From Venturia oleaginea (taxonomy: Eukaryota > Ascomycota > Dothideomycetes > Venturiales > Venturiaceae): DNA of 64,000 nucleotides. Below the pieces are notes generated by a model. That model did no database searches. It worked only from the letters and a program-made list of their open reading frames with translations, and was not told where the DNA came from. Made by a program: the position numbers and the translations under genes. Position 1 is the stretch's first letter, and each line of letters opens with the position of its first letter. Below are positions 1 through 10,752 of the stretch, piece by piece. The stretch lies in assembly GCA_013176395.1 (NCBI GenBank), contig JABMLP010000020.1:62001-126000 (forward strand), given 5' to 3'.

Positions 1-1
1 C

Positions 2-790
2 GAGGTGACAATCATTGATGGCGAGGATTGTCTTGTTAGAAGTAAGCGGGTTCGCTGCGAGACAGGCGTTGAGAAGACACTGCATGTTCTTGCTGAAAGG
101 TTTGGTCCAGAAGTGGTTGCTAACGAGTGGTAGAGAGCGGATCTTGCGCGCCTGGCTCTCTGAGAAGCTCATGATATTTACCTTGGCAATATCGCGAAGG
201 AATCTCCAGAGCTTGGTGGGCATAGACTTAGATACGAGTCCGTTCCGACTAATCAGCGCAGGTTCCTATGATAAATTGTCAGCAATTGTCTCCTGGTTCG
301 AAAGAAGAAGCCTAACCTCGTAATCGACTCGGGCACAATGGAGCCAAAATCCAAGAGTCTTCAAATGCTCCCATACGCGTTGCCCATCAATATCTCACAT
401 ACCTCTTCGGCCATCGGCGAATTCAACATCTGCGCAACGGTCAACTTCTGGTACAAGCAAAAGTTCGCAGATTTCAACCATAACACCATGGTCTTTATGT
501 GCGGCAGCAAATAAGATGTTGGAGACGGCTTGAACTTCTTCGCTAAGTGATGTGATGAAGCCACGATTTCGCTGTGTGCTGCCTCGAAGGAGGACATAGC
601 CATAAGAATACTTCCGGAAGCTGCGGTGTTTTCGAGGCAGTCTAATGCCTTTCAAGAACATTTCGTTGTCGTGACCAAAGCGAAGGAACATGCCATGAAT
701 GTTGTCGACAACGTCCTCGGGCCTAGGAGGATTGACGTCGATAGTATGTTTTAGCATCTCCTCATAAATAAATTTGGAAATTGGAGACAT
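2..790 (-). pseudogene. Unknown protein gene with two in-frame stops, running off the left edge
   Basis: The reverse strand has one continuous protein-like frame from an ATG at 790 to the window edge, interrupted only by TGA at 395-397 and TAG at 266-268. The first part (131 codons) begins MSPISKFIYEEM. Protein-like sequence resumes in the same frame after each stop (DIDGQRVWEHLKTLG, then EPALISRNGLVSKSM, then FWTKPFSKNMQCLLNAC). Both stops can be explained by C-to-T change (CGA to TGA, CAG to TAG). A 51-bp intron with a GTTAGG donor, CTGAC branch site and ATAG acceptor (about 266-316) could remove the second stop while keeping frame, but not the first. A GTATGT at about 402 cannot be paired with that acceptor without shifting frame. 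I do not recognise the family; no catalytic motif or membrane segment stands out. Confidence 0.55.
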
Positions 791-1365
791 AGGTTGTTCG
801 TTCCCTGTCGAGTCCTTGTACGAGCCTTAGTATCCCACGCGCACGCAAACGCCATTTGCGATGTTTGATGTTGAATCAGGGAGCTGTAACATCAATATGT
901 CTCCAACAGGATCTGATTGGACATCTTATCAGTTGAATTACAGCGGCGCCTTGGAGCTGGGATCAATGAACAGAATTCCGATGTGCTATTCGTTAAGAGC
1001 TCGGGACAATGTGGCATCGATGTAACGATACCGACTGTTGTCCTGGATCTCATGCCCGATTCTCCAGCGTGCTTGTTGACTCCCAAGCAATTTCGACCAA
1101 CTGGCACCAACCAAGCGATCTACTGTGTACTATTCGTGACGTTGCTTCAAACGCTGGGTCAATGTCTTAGCTGTCGGGTTTGAATGGAGATTCGTAATTA
1201 CCAATGTCACCCAGCGAACATGGCTGGATTCTCTATCAGAACGAGTTACAATCGTTAGGCACGTCAGCGCAAATGCCCTTTAGATGCTTGTCTACCTACC
1301 TGCTAAACTCCGAAGCTCCGAGCATATGGTGTAGCAGAAATGTGTAATCAACAAGATCACTTTGT
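791..1365. other. No supportable gene
   Basis: Only short open frames on both strands (for example 917-1183 + and 892-1110 -), which are antisense to each other and lack recognisable domains or splice structure. This is the 3' side of PRE10 and the 5' side of the broken gene to the left. Confidence 0.5.
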
Positions 1366-2517
1366 CTACTCCTCCATCTTAGCCACATCGTCATCATCTT
1401 CATCGTACAATGCTTTCTTGGCTAGTCGCTCTGCTTCTTTCAGCAGCTCCTCGGGCACTTCCTGGTGTCTACCCTTGGTTGGGCCATCCAGCGAGCTGAT
1501 CCACGTCATCTCCAATTCGAACTCCTTGTCCTTGCTGTCTTCATGGGCGAGATAGATGATGCGGGCGGCCTCCTTGACACCCTGTTCAAGGGTGAGGTTG
1601 CTAGCGGCTAAGTCCAGCTTTTCCAACTCGGATTTGGCAGACTGCCGTCCCTTGCCAGTAGCTGCTCCGTAGTATCCCTTTCACAGCATTAGTATAATTG
1701 TCCATCATGAAATGCTCTCTACCGTACCCAGTATAGTCCACTCGGTTCAATCATGTACAAGAACGGACCACCGTGCTTTCCGCCCTCTTTCTTGCCACCA
1801 GCTCCGGCCTTTGGCCCAGTGCCAACTTGTCCGTCAACAGGCACTTCAGCCTCCGAGTCCCATCCAGCAATTATACCTGTGATTCCAAAGGGTCTGACGC
1901 TAGAGTAGAGAGTGTAGGCTTGGACGTAGCTGCCCATTCGGTCGGCGAGAGCGTGCGTGGGGATGGGCGATTTGTAGGTTGATCGCCAATCGGCAGCCAT
2001 GTCTCGGGCCTTGTATGCGAAGAATCGACCGTCTGGGAGTAGTCCCGATGTGACCTGTGTACAATGAGCTTCCATGGTGATAATATGCAGACCTGACGCT
2101 AGCCTCGTACCACGCCGATATTCCTGTCCACTGTTGATATGCGCTTGTTGGCGTTTGGCTTGAGCAGTTTGCTGGAGACTAGCTTTTCCAGTGCGAGGAC
2201 AACACCATCTTTGCACTTGATTCCTATTGCAGTTCCTCCATTCTCGACAGCCTTGACTGCGTATTCGACCTGGGATGGATGTGAGCTTGAATGTTTGCGG
2301 TCCGGGCATTGTTTGAATTGTGTGTACCTGGAAGTTACGGCCATCGGGGGAGAAGACGGAGTTGGAGAGATCGTATCCGGTACCTATCGAAGTCTGTCAA
2401 GATGGGTGGGTTAGTGATTGGAGCTCATGTAATTGGAGCTCATGTAATTGGAGCTCATGTAGCTTTCAATAGGGCGAAGGGGAAACTCGTGGATAGAGTT
2501 GAGGCTGGACGTACCAT
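1366..2517 (-). CDS. PRE10: 20S proteasome subunit alpha type-3 / alpha 7 (PRE10, PSMA3 type)
   Basis: Spliced as complement(join(1366..1677,1728..2054,2111..2269,2328..2393,2515..2517)), giving 288 aa. Exon 1 is only the ATG, followed at once by a GTACGT donor; the remaining introns are 50-58 bp. Seen in the protein: the N-terminal [19 protein letters not shown] segment that gates the alpha ring, the [12 protein letters not shown] alpha signature, [23 protein letters not shown], and [20 protein letters not shown], all matching the yeast Pre10/mammalian PSMA3 order. The C-terminus is acidic ([13 protein letters not shown]), as usual for this subunit. A Gly/Lys-rich loop (about residues 150-175) is longer than in yeast. 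Alpha subunits are non-catalytic; this one forms part of the outer ring of the core particle in nucleus and cytosol. The tandem repeat in intron 1 is listed separately. Confidence 0.95.
2417..2461. repeat. Three perfect 15-bp tandem repeats in PRE10 intron 1
   Basis: The unit ATTGGAGCTCATGTA occurs three times head to tail (2417-2431, 2432-2446, 2447-2461) inside the 121-bp first intron, which is about twice as long as the other introns of the gene. It may simply be slippage; it does not touch the predicted donor or acceptor. Confidence 0.9.
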
Positions 2518-3327
2518 GACGGGCAGATGTTGTGAGGTTGCAGGTGAGTGGTAGGAGGTTCAGTTGAATCAACAGGTTGAGTTTGATGGGGATTGTCGGG
2601 GTATATTGAAGCTGTTGTTAGATGGCCTAGCAATACAAGCTCCACTCAAGGCTCACCAGCGACGCGAACTCCAAGGTCCCGCCAGTCACGTGCGAAATAC
2701 GCCAAGATATACAAGTAAATAATCATTCCCTCTCCTACGGCGGCATATAAGCACTGCCATTGCCAGCATTCCCTCTCCCTCCTCGATAGAAGCACCCGAC
2801 CCTCCTGGACACAGAGTTGAATCATGCTCATTGATCAGATAGCCGCGCCCGTTCGTGAGTTGTACATCACGCACACTATCTCGACCTCTGCTATTGGCTG
2901 TGCACGCCGTCTAGCCGCGTCTTGATGCCTAAGATATCAATATCCTTCCAAATCTCAACCACAACAGAACTCATTCACCGCTTACGTTTCACCACCGAGA
3001 CATGCTCTTGGAGCTTACTGAAGAATAACATTGTAGACGCAATCCGCTCTCTCTAATCAAGTTGCTCCTTCAAAAAGAAGCATCTAAGGATATCCGCTTG
3101 CGGTATATGCTTGTGTACCACCTGGTTGCTGCTTACCTCTGCTGGTCCGGCTCTTTTTTCCTTTGCAAGTCTATTCCTTAACGCAGTAACTGACGTAGCA
3201 AGCCTCGAATCCCCATCACCATCGCCCTGATCAAGGTACGTCTCCGACTTCCTCTTAACAACACCTCGATTTGAATACGAAATACGAAATAAGAAACACA
3301 CCTTTGTTGACCGCGGCAATAGTCACC
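2518..3327. other. Intergenic region between PRE10 and the 3328 gene
   Basis: Divergent promoter region. I see no conserved coding. Short frames on the minus strand (2646-2874, 3053-3426) have no homology I can name. Intron-like stretches ending TTGTAG (about 3034) and CAATAG (about 3320) suggest the right-hand gene may have spliced 5' UTR exons. Confidence 0.4.
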
Positions 3328-4392
3328 ATGTGGCCTGTTTTGCTCCACCACTGCGACACGTGCTTCCACGACACTCCTGTCCCCTACACAGCATCCGTCT
3401 TCTCCGAGCCCCAGCATTGCAACCACGTCAGACAGAGTTTAATCCCTGTATGTCGATGATACGAAGGCTAACTATTACTTGACTTGTAGTGCGGCTCAAC
3501 TTCCACCGGTGTTGCGGTACAAACTCGTCAAGTCCAACAAGAAGTCATGCAGCAAGACGAACTGGCCGGACTCTTCGCCCGTAGCATGAACTTCTCGAAC
3601 CCAACACCACCACCAGAACAGCAACAGCAGCAGCTCTTTCAAAAGCCGAGCGAGCCAGCAACACAGATCATCTACGCATCCTCCCATTACGTACCGAACC
3701 CAAAACCAAGACACAATGAGCCTTCACCAGAACCCGAGCCTGGCCCCTATCAGCACGTAGTACACTTCCTTTCAGATAGCGAGATAAAGGACATTTTGAA
3801 TAGAAACAGCATAGACCCAGATTCCCTGTTCCTTTCCCAAGTCAATCTCTTCCGAAATGCAGGCGATGACCAACGTCTGCGCTTGCTTGAACTTTGGCGT
3901 ATCTCACCACCCAACGTGGGTCACTACGATTTAGCAAACGAGCAGGCATCATGGAATGCGACGACTTTGAACCAGGAGGAGCAGATGGCTAGGCTGAGGT
4001 ACGAACGAATGATGGTGGAGAGACAGTTTGGAAACAAGGTTCAGCAGAGGCAGGTGGAGGACCATAGCATGTCTTTGGAGGTTGCTCAGGAAATGGAACG
4101 ATCGGCAAGTGCTCCGGAGAGTAGGGGGAGAAGCAGCCACGGTTCCGGAGCTGAACCGTATATGACCAGCGGGTATGAACTGCTGGCCCAACGGGAGTAT
4201 GAGAGGTCCACTGCGGAAGCGGCCTCGAACGATTCGACTCAGTACAATTACTCTACTGACCCTGTCTACCGAGGTTTAGGTTCTTGTGACCAGACTGTGG
4301 AGGACATGGCAAATCGTTACGGAGCTTATGAGCAGAGCTGTGCTGGTGCACCATCTATGTTGAATGGATTGGATGAGGATATGGAGATGTAG
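3328..4392 (+). CDS. Uncharacterised Gln/Pro-rich fungal protein with Cys/His-rich N-terminus
   Basis: Modelled as join(3328..3447,3490..4392), 340 aa. The ATG at 3328 sits in a CACC-ATG context. The 42-bp intron has a GTATGT donor, GCTAAC branch site and GTAG acceptor, and keeps frame. The first 45 residues contain HHCDTC, then PQHCNH and a further Cys just after the splice, a spacing that could bind zinc, though I cannot assign a named finger. Then come a poly-Gln stretch (EQQQQQLF, about residue 85), a Pro/Glu-rich linker, a folded-looking segment (FLSDSEIKDILNRNSIDPDS) and an acidic low-complexity tail ending LNGLDEDMEM. The make-up is that of a nuclear or regulatory protein, but no function is assigned. 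A shorter product starting at the internal ATG 3547 (281 aa) is possible if the intron call is wrong. Confidence 0.75.
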
Positions 4393-4775
4393 ATAGGTCG
4401 TTGACAGCATTGTGTACATGTCAGTTGGACGCTGTTTGACAGTGGATTGTCTATGTTTGTTGTTTGCATTTACCGCTGTCAGGAATCTGGGTGGGGCGTT
4501 GGGGGGGCATTGAGCAGAGAGAGAAAGCCGCACTCAGAGAAGGTCTTTTGCTTGTATCTTGTGGCATGCATTACTGGTTTGGACGATACCCGAAATCTCA
4601 ATACGACCCTTTTTTCTCTCCCTTCCTATGCCAAAATATGTTCTCGCGCACGGCCCAATAATTTTCTGGTTGTAATACTAATTGGTGTAGGATTAACGTA
4701 TTCCACCACCCGAACCGCCACACCACCCAACCCGCCAAAATATGCCAAGACTACCACTTCCACCATTATCTGATT

Positions 4776-6660
4776 ATGTCTCAACAACACAACTCGTTAA
4801 TACTTGAACACGAAGGGAGACTTCAGCTTGCCCTCCAAGCCCTCCAAGCCGGCCAATTCCGAAGCCAACGGGCTGCTGCGCGCGCCTTTAACGTTAAACA
4901 CCAGAACCTCTCTGATCGCGCCCGAGGAGTCCCATTTATCCTCGAAAAACTACCAAACGGTCGGAAACTTACCCTTACCGAGGAGCAAACGCTTATCCAA
5001 TATATTCTCGACCTCAATTCGCGAGGATTTGCGCCCCGGCTGTGTGAGGTGGCAGATATGGCGGATAAACTACTGGGTATACGCGGTGGAGAGCCAGTAG
5101 GCAAAAACAGGGCTGAGAGATTCGTAACGCGCTCAGATGAGCTCAAGGTAGCCTTCAATCGAGCAAGGGATAGGCAGAGGATACTACAGGAAGATCCAGA
5201 GGTTATTGGCGCGTTGTTCAAGCTCGTTGCAGACACTAAGGCACAGTACGGCGTCCACGATGAGGATACGCACAACTTTGACGAGATTGGCTTCCAGATG
5301 GGCGTTATTGGGTCAACGAAGGTCGTTATAGCCTTTGAAAGGCGTACAAGGCCTGAATTCATCCAGCCGGGCGATCGCGAATGGGTTACTGTGACGGCAC
5401 GGCACGTGACCATTGAATCACGTGCTGTGGCTCGTGCACTTTCTCTACTTAGTCGGAGTTTCCTTACGAAACTCTTACCTCTCTACCTTAGATCCTAAAT
5501 GTAATTCGGTGACATGTTCTGAAGTGCCTTGTGCCTTCGTATGGATATTCCGTGCCGTCACAGTTACGGTTATTCAGAGCATCTGCGCAGCTGGGTATGC
5601 GACCCCGCCAGTTATTATCTATAAAGGACGCGTTCACATCTATGCGTGGTATGAGGAGGCAGATATACCACGGAATTGGAACCTCTCGGTCTCTGAGAAC
5701 GGCTGGACCAACAACGCGCTTGGTCTTGAGTGGTTGAAGCATTTTGACGCGCATACAAAGGCGCGGCAGGTGGGGGGGGGGAAATACAGGCTGCTTATCT
5801 TGGACGGCCATGAGAGCCATCTCAGCCAGGATTTCAAGGAGTACTGTCTCGAAAATAAGATCCTAACCCTCTGCATGCCATCGCACTCGTCGCATATACT
5901 CCAGACCCTTGACGTGGTCTGCTTCTCGCCGTTAAAGCGCAAGTACTCCCAACGCATCCGGGACTTGGCGCGCCGACGCGTGTACCATATCAACAAGGAA
6001 GGCTTTCTCCCTGCCTTTAAAGACGCGTTTTTCGACGTGTTCACGGAAGAGAATTGTCGAAAGGCCTTTGAGGCAGTAGGGCTAGTCCCTATTAACGCGC
6101 AGGTAGCGTTGGATCGCCTTGAAGTACGGCTACGTATCCCGCCAGAACCCCGTCTCCTAGAAACGCCGTGGCAGCCAAAGACTCCAAGCAATACTCATGA
6201 ATTTGGATTCCAACCCAAGCTCGTAAGCGAGTCTTTTACTCGGTCACCAGTTACTGCGCAGGCAGGCTTTTCACAGCTTGTTAAAGGCGCTGAATTGAGG
6301 CTGCACCAGAACGCCCTACTTGTCGCACGAAACCACGAGCTTGAAGAGCAATTGGCAGTAATGACGAAGCGAAAATCGCTTAAAAGAAAGCGGATCTAGC
6401 AAGTTGGTACTATGGTGTATGGGACTGCAGCAGCGCGGGTAGCTGCTGAGGCGTCTGTTGCGCCTCAGGGATCAAAGAATACTCGTAGTAGTGGTGATCA
6501 AGAAACAGCCCGACCAACTCAAAGGCGCTGTGGGAACTGCGGCGCGACTGGGCACAATGCGCGAACGTGTAAAAAGGATATTGAGATCTTTTCTGAATCA
6601 GATAGCAGCACGACAGACTTGGAATCTATTGTTGATAGCGATAAAATTGAAGAGTCGTAA
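4776..6660 (+). pseudogene. Fot1/pogo-type transposase, interrupted by a MITE and a stop codon
   Basis: The reading frame opens at ATG 4776 with an HTH region (RSQRAAARAFNVKHQNLSDR) and a CENP-B-type second domain, followed by the first DDE aspartate (HNFDEIGFQMG). At 5389 a MITE interrupts it. Dropping the element plus one TTA copy (178 bp) brings both halves into the same frame, so the ancestral protein read through to the second aspartate (LLILDGHESH) and the third (LDVVCFSPLK). TAG at 6397-6399 then separates the Lys/Arg-rich segment KRKSLKRKRI from a CCHC knuckle (CGNCGATGHNARTC) that continues in the same frame to 6660. CAG-to-TAG in a CpA context fits RIP. The ancestral length would be about 568 aa. 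DDE proteins of this family cut and paste their own TIR-bounded DNA in the nucleus. Confidence 0.85.
5389..5563. mobile_element. 175-bp MITE inside the Fot1 transposase gene, TTA target duplication
   Basis: Perfect 14-bp terminal inverted repeats (CTGTGACGGCACGG and its complement) at 5389-5402 and 5550-5563, flanked by TTA at 5386-5388 and 5564-5566. A 3-bp TTA duplication is the hallmark of PIF/Harbinger elements. The element is non-coding; near the left end it has a CACGTGA..TCACGTG mini-palindrome. Family assignment rests on the duplication alone. Confidence 0.8.
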
Positions 6661-6730
6661 CATGAGCTGGTCGTGCCAAGAGACTTTGGCTGGTTGGGTG
6701 GTGTGGCGGTTCGGGTGGTGGAATACGTTA

Positions 6731-7233
6731 ATGGTTCAAAGAGTTCTTCTGATTTTGAGGTTGGAGAATGCGGTAGAAGATACGCGATGGTTATGTACTC
6801 AATCGTGTTGACCATTTGATCTTATCGCAATTCCATTTAGAATTTTATGTCGAATGTATCGAAGTCAGAGCTGGCCTTTCCAGATTCACTACAAACGAGC
6901 TGCTTGTTCATCACCTCAACAAAAATCAATCAAAAAAATCAAGCCCCAAGACAAGATGTCCAGTTCACCTTTGCTCCCAAAAGTATGGAGTCGTCTGCTA
7001 GTCGAAGTCTTACACTACGAACGCGACCTCATTTGTTACTTTCCTTGTGTGGACTCAGACATGGCACATCAACTACTTAGGGTTTGTCGCTCACTGTGTC
7101 AAATGATACTACAGGGAGTATGACAATGTAATTTTTTTTTGGCCATGTCGCAACACTCATATGATACAATGGCAAATTTCTGCTATGCCAATATAGCTCG
7201 ACTATGAAAGGGGCCACAATAGAAAAGATTTGA
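6731..7233. other. Gap without a supportable gene
   Basis: A few overlapping short plus-strand frames (6816-7123) contain no domain I recognise, and none shows convincing splice sites. A poly-T run lies at 7131-7140. It is the 3' flank of mL59, which is transcribed leftward. Confidence 0.4.
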
Positions 7234-7924
7234 TCACTTTGGCCACTTCTTCCATCCACGACCGTGTCCTCTCTGTGAGATGGTTAGCATTTGTCCATGT
7301 CCAGGAATCTATGGCGCAGAAACTCACCTGCCTCCACTGTTGCACCAACTTTGGCATCTCCAGCATAGCTCGCCTCCGCTTTTCCAGTCTGCCCTTGACG
7401 CTTCTCTCCCATGCCTTACCCTTGACCTTCTCTCCCACACCCGTACCCTTGACTCTCAATCCCTGCTCCTCACGTTTCTGGGCCTTCACCCATGGCATCT
7501 TATTTGTATGTGGCAGCAATTCGGCGACTCCATAATTCATGGCTTTTTTGACCAGCTCCGCCTGCCTGCGCAAGGAAAACATAGGCGGTCTCCACCTGCC
7601 GGTTATGGGATTCTTCCAGGTTTGAAAAGGATTGTAGGTAGGATCGGCAAGAGGTGTGCATGCTAGAAGGATCTCTTCTGGTTTTGGGTTCCCCGTCGGT
7701 CTGGCAGGTCTTTGCGGCCCCATTGCATAGGAATCTGAGGGTGGGAAACGACGGAAGAATTCGAGTAGGGTTGAAGGCAGCGTCTTTCGCAGCGTCTCTC
7801 CGAGCTTGATTGCTTTCCTTTCGAGCCTGATTGCTTTCCTTTCTGCTTTCCTTTCGTCAGGCAATGGGGTGGAAACGGATTCGTGGGGTCTGAAATGGCT
7901 CGTAGGTAATGTGGCTGTCGCCAT
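7234..7924 (-). CDS. MRPL25: Mitochondrial large ribosomal subunit protein mL59 (yeast MRPL25 type)
   Basis: Spliced as complement(join(7234..7272,7328..7924)), 211 aa. The 55-bp intron has a GTGAGT donor, GCTAACC branch site and ACAG acceptor, and the 12-codon last exon reads RGHGRGWKKWPK, the usual end of fungal mL59. Family marks: TLPSTLLEFFRRFPP near the start, then NPFQTWKNPITGRWRPPMFSLRRQAELVKKA, the basic EQGLRVKGTGVGEKVKGKAWER block and EKRRRAMLEMPKLVQQW. The protein is basic and works in the mitochondrial ribosome. A 21-bp coding duplication doubles RLERKAIKLE-like residues near the N-terminus. The start is uncertain: ATG 7924 is chosen because homology begins soon after it, but the frame is open further up to 8122. 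A second frame with a CHCC motif overlaps this region (see findings). Confidence 0.85.
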
Positions 7925-8195
7925 AGATCGAGCCGTACATCTCGCCGGTGATGCAGTGCATTGCACCAATGATTTTCGGGTCGACCATGGATCCTTCTTT
8001 AGACATCGTAGGGTGTCCCTCGATGCGGCAGCAATGGCAGACATTGTGTGGGGTATGCGTGCTAGAGATGGGAACGGATTTGAGTTGGAGTTTACTCTTA
8101 GGATAACACGGGTACGAGTCATGGCACTTTTGAGCTTCGCCCAACGCGGCTGCTACTGCCTTGCTCCTACAACAACATACAACCAACAATTCAAT

Positions 8196-9029
8196 ATGGT
8201 AAGCCGGAATACTTTCTGATATCAACAGGACTTTCAGCATCTTTCATACAACTAATCTTATACCAATAAGGACTACCGCCTCACGACACCCCATCCCACC
8301 CCATCATCCACATCCCCATACCGCCGAAAGCTATTACCCATCAGCTAACAATGGTCTAGGCATCACCTTTCGCCATCAACGGCGGTGCTTGCGTCGCCAT
8401 GGTCGGAAAAGATTGTGTAGCCATAGCCTGCGATCTCCGTCTTGGTCTCCAAGCCCTCACCGTCTCCAACAACTACCCCAAGATCTTCCCCTTCGGCGAC
8501 GTCTACCTAGGTCTTTCCGGACTCGCCACTGACATCTCAACCGTCTCCGACCTTCTCCGCTACAAGGTGAACATGTACCGTCTTCGCGAGGAACGCGCCA
8601 TCTCGCCCCAAACCATGGCCAACCTCGTCTCCAGCAGTCTGTATGAGAGGAGGTTTGGTCCATACTTTGTCTCTCCAGTAATTGCGGGCATCAACCATAC
8701 GAGCGGGAAGCCATTCATTTGCGGCTTTGATAGTATTGGATGTATCGATTTCGCAAAAGACTTCATTGTGAGCGGAACGGCGAGTGATCAGCTGTTTGGA
8801 ATGTGTGAAGGTCTCTGGGAGCCAGATTTGGTACGAAGACATTGAGAATAGAGTCATTGCACAAAGCTAACATGATTAATCAAAGGGCCCGGACGAGCTC
8901 TTCGAGACCATCTCACAAGCACTCCTCAGCGCTGTGGATCGTGATGCCTTGTCTGGCTGGGGAGCACACGTCTATATTGTCGAAAAGGACAAGGTCACAA
9001 AGCGTCTGCTGAAGGGACGACAAGACTGA
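8196..9029 (+). CDS. PUP3: 20S proteasome subunit beta type-3 (PUP3, PSMB3 type)
   Basis: Spliced as join(8196..8198,8360..8830,8886..9029), 205 aa, the same length as I recall for the yeast protein. Exon 1 is the ATG alone, followed by GTAAGC; intron 1 (161 bp) ends GCTAACAATGGTCTAG and intron 2 (55 bp) ends with an AGCTAACATG branch region and AAAG. Seen: [82 protein letters not shown] and [16 protein letters not shown], a full match to the beta-3 order. There is no N-terminal Thr after a propeptide, as expected for this non-catalytic beta subunit. It is divergent from mL59, with 271 bp between the start codons. Confidence 0.96.
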
Positions 9030-9592
9030 GCGAGGAGGAAAGATACCAGGTGGAGGAGCATCCAAGTCAAGAGGGAAGAAGAGAAGATGTACTATGTTGG
9101 AATGGGTCTACACGGATTTTGGAAGGAGTCACCGGATGCATCATTGTCATCATAGATTCACTAGTATGGCGTCCGGCATGTTCTCGGCTAGGAGACTCAA
9201 ATGAAAGATTTGAACCAAACCGGGGAAGCGGTCTATACAGTCGTGTTACAGGAGATAACCATAGTGGACACGCAAGCTGCGATTTTAGATTCCAGGATTG
9301 CTGATGAGACAGAACCTTTCCTAAATGTAAGATGGATGTGGCTTGCCCTGCCGCTTCGTCATGGTGTTATCGTTCGCGCATGTCGAGACAGGTTGCCAGT
9401 TTGAAAGACTTCGACGATCGTTCCTTTCCTCTCGAGTCCAACGAATCCAGTGTGTTGACCAACAACAGCAACACATGAATCCCAATGTACGACGGACGTG
9501 TTTATTTGCCATCCACGCGAGAACACGCAATATCATCATCACGAGGCACTTGAGCCATCATTTACTGCCAACCCCAAGGCCTCCCCACCCAG
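9030..9592. other. No supportable gene
   Basis: PUP3 3' flank and promoter side of the 9593 gene. Short frames on both strands lack domains. A CT-rich stretch ending CCCACCCAG directly before ATG 9593 could be an intron end, so an upstream exon is possible but not shown. Confidence 0.35.
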
Positions 9593-10519
9593 ATGTGCCG
9601 CCAATTCGTCTCCATCGGCGCGTGCAAATACCACCGCTTCACTGGACTCTAAGAAAAATGCCTTAAAACACTCTCCAGCAACAGCATCTGCCCCGGCGCT
9701 ATCGGCGCGAAGCATCTCTTCGACCGCGTTCACATCATTCTTGATGAACACATCCATCTTTGTGAGCCTTGCGAGTTCTTCTACAACCAGGGCCTGCTCC
9801 TCGCCAAGGACGCGATCGACCTCCAAGGCCACGCATCACTCGAAGCCAAGCGCGAGGCAGAAGACAAGGATCGGAAGATGAGGGCCCAAGAACTCAAACC
9901 ACTCATCTTGAAAGATGCAAGAGCTACGAGGAAGGCGAAGCTCGCAGCGGAGAAAGAGGTACGGAGATTGGTGGCGAAGGAGCGAAAGAAGCGTGTTCTG
10001 AACGGTACGACGGCGCCATCGACAGAGGCAGTTGACCGGTTCCCTAATGCGAAGCATGATCCTTGCCCGACTAAAAGCAAGACGGGGAAGAGAATGGACT
10101 TTGAAATTAATCCTGCTCACCCGGAAGGAAAGCGGTGGTATCGCCACAATACAAATGCAAGCGACCAGACTGTCAACCTTCCTACCTTTGGAGGTTATGT
10201 TCGGGAGGCAGGAGATGTGGAGAACCACGAGATGGAAGGCGTGCAGCTTCAAGAGACGAAGGATACTGTCATGCTCGAGGAACCCAGAGAAGGGGCGTAT
10301 GGAGCCGTTGAAGGAGTCGAGGACGTTGGAGACGACGAGGTGGTGGCAACGCCACAACGCCGTGTCCGTTTCCTCCAACCACTCAAAATCCTCCCCATCG
10401 TGAGCGCAGCACGAAGGCAAAGTCTGGCAAAAAGAGGAGCTACTTCCTTCTGTAGACGGAGGGTGCTTCGAGGTCGGGTGGGACGAAAGATTGTTTTGAA
10501 GTGTGTCTTCGGGGTGTGA
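9593..10519 (+). pseudogene. Uncharacterised Cys-containing coiled-coil protein with an early stop
   Basis: An ATG at 9593 opens MCRQFVSIGACKYHRF and meets TAA at 9650-9652 after 19 codons. The same frame then runs open for 289 codons to a stop ending at 10519: CLKTLSSNSICPGA, DEHIHLCEPCEFFYNQGLL, a long charged helix (EAKREAEDKDRKMRAQ to VRRLVAKERKKRV) and a variable tail. The Cys pattern (MCR, ACKYH, LCEPC) suggests a small zinc-binding head followed by a coiled coil, a layout common in unnamed fungal proteins. The stop could be CAA to TAA (CpA to TpA). It could also be spliced around, although the only candidate intron is about 32 bp, so either a pseudogene or a mis-modelled live gene. No function assigned. 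Confidence 0.5.
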
Positions 10520-10752
10520 GATGTTAGGGATATTAACTGGAGGGCTGTCATTCTTTGGTTCTGAGCTTAAGTGTTTTTCGTACTACATCTTGATCAGTAT
10601 GTCGTCGTCAATGAGAGATCTCACATGGTCATTTGGTGCCATCAATCCACGTGTGTGTGTAGCTTAAACAAATTGAGACTGATCAAATCTAGATCGATAT
10701 CGGTAATTTTCTAGCGATTTCGTTCTTGATGTTTGCCGAAAATTTAACAATA

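Larger units (their letters stand above)
4696..6728 (+). mobile_element. Fot1/pogo-type DNA transposon with TA target duplications, disabled
   Basis: About 45-bp terminal inverted repeats at 4696-4740 and 6684-6728 match with one mismatch; both begin ACGTATTCCACCACCCGAAC read inward. Each end is flanked by TA (4694-4695, 6729-6730), the duplicated target of Tc1/mariner/pogo elements. It encodes a CENP-B-like HTH plus DDE transposase with a C-terminal zinc knuckle, broken by a 175-bp MITE and a nonsense codon. The 2.0-kb length is typical for Fot1 relatives once the MITE is subtracted. Confidence 0.85.

Noticed and set aside
15..323. 102-codon plus-strand frame
   Set aside because: It is antisense to the more protein-like minus-strand frame of the 2-790 pseudogene, and its composition shows no domain.
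266..402. 137-bp intron (GTATGT to ATAG) that would remove both stops of the first gene
   Set aside because: Joining these sites shifts the frame and meets a stop within six codons.
917..1183. 88-codon plus-strand frame
   Set aside because: No domain, no splice context, and a mirrored open frame on the other strand; treated as chance.
6816..7123. Overlapping small plus-strand frames after the Fot1 element
   Set aside because: Three short frames overlap with no motif, no conserved start and no intron; cannot be supported.
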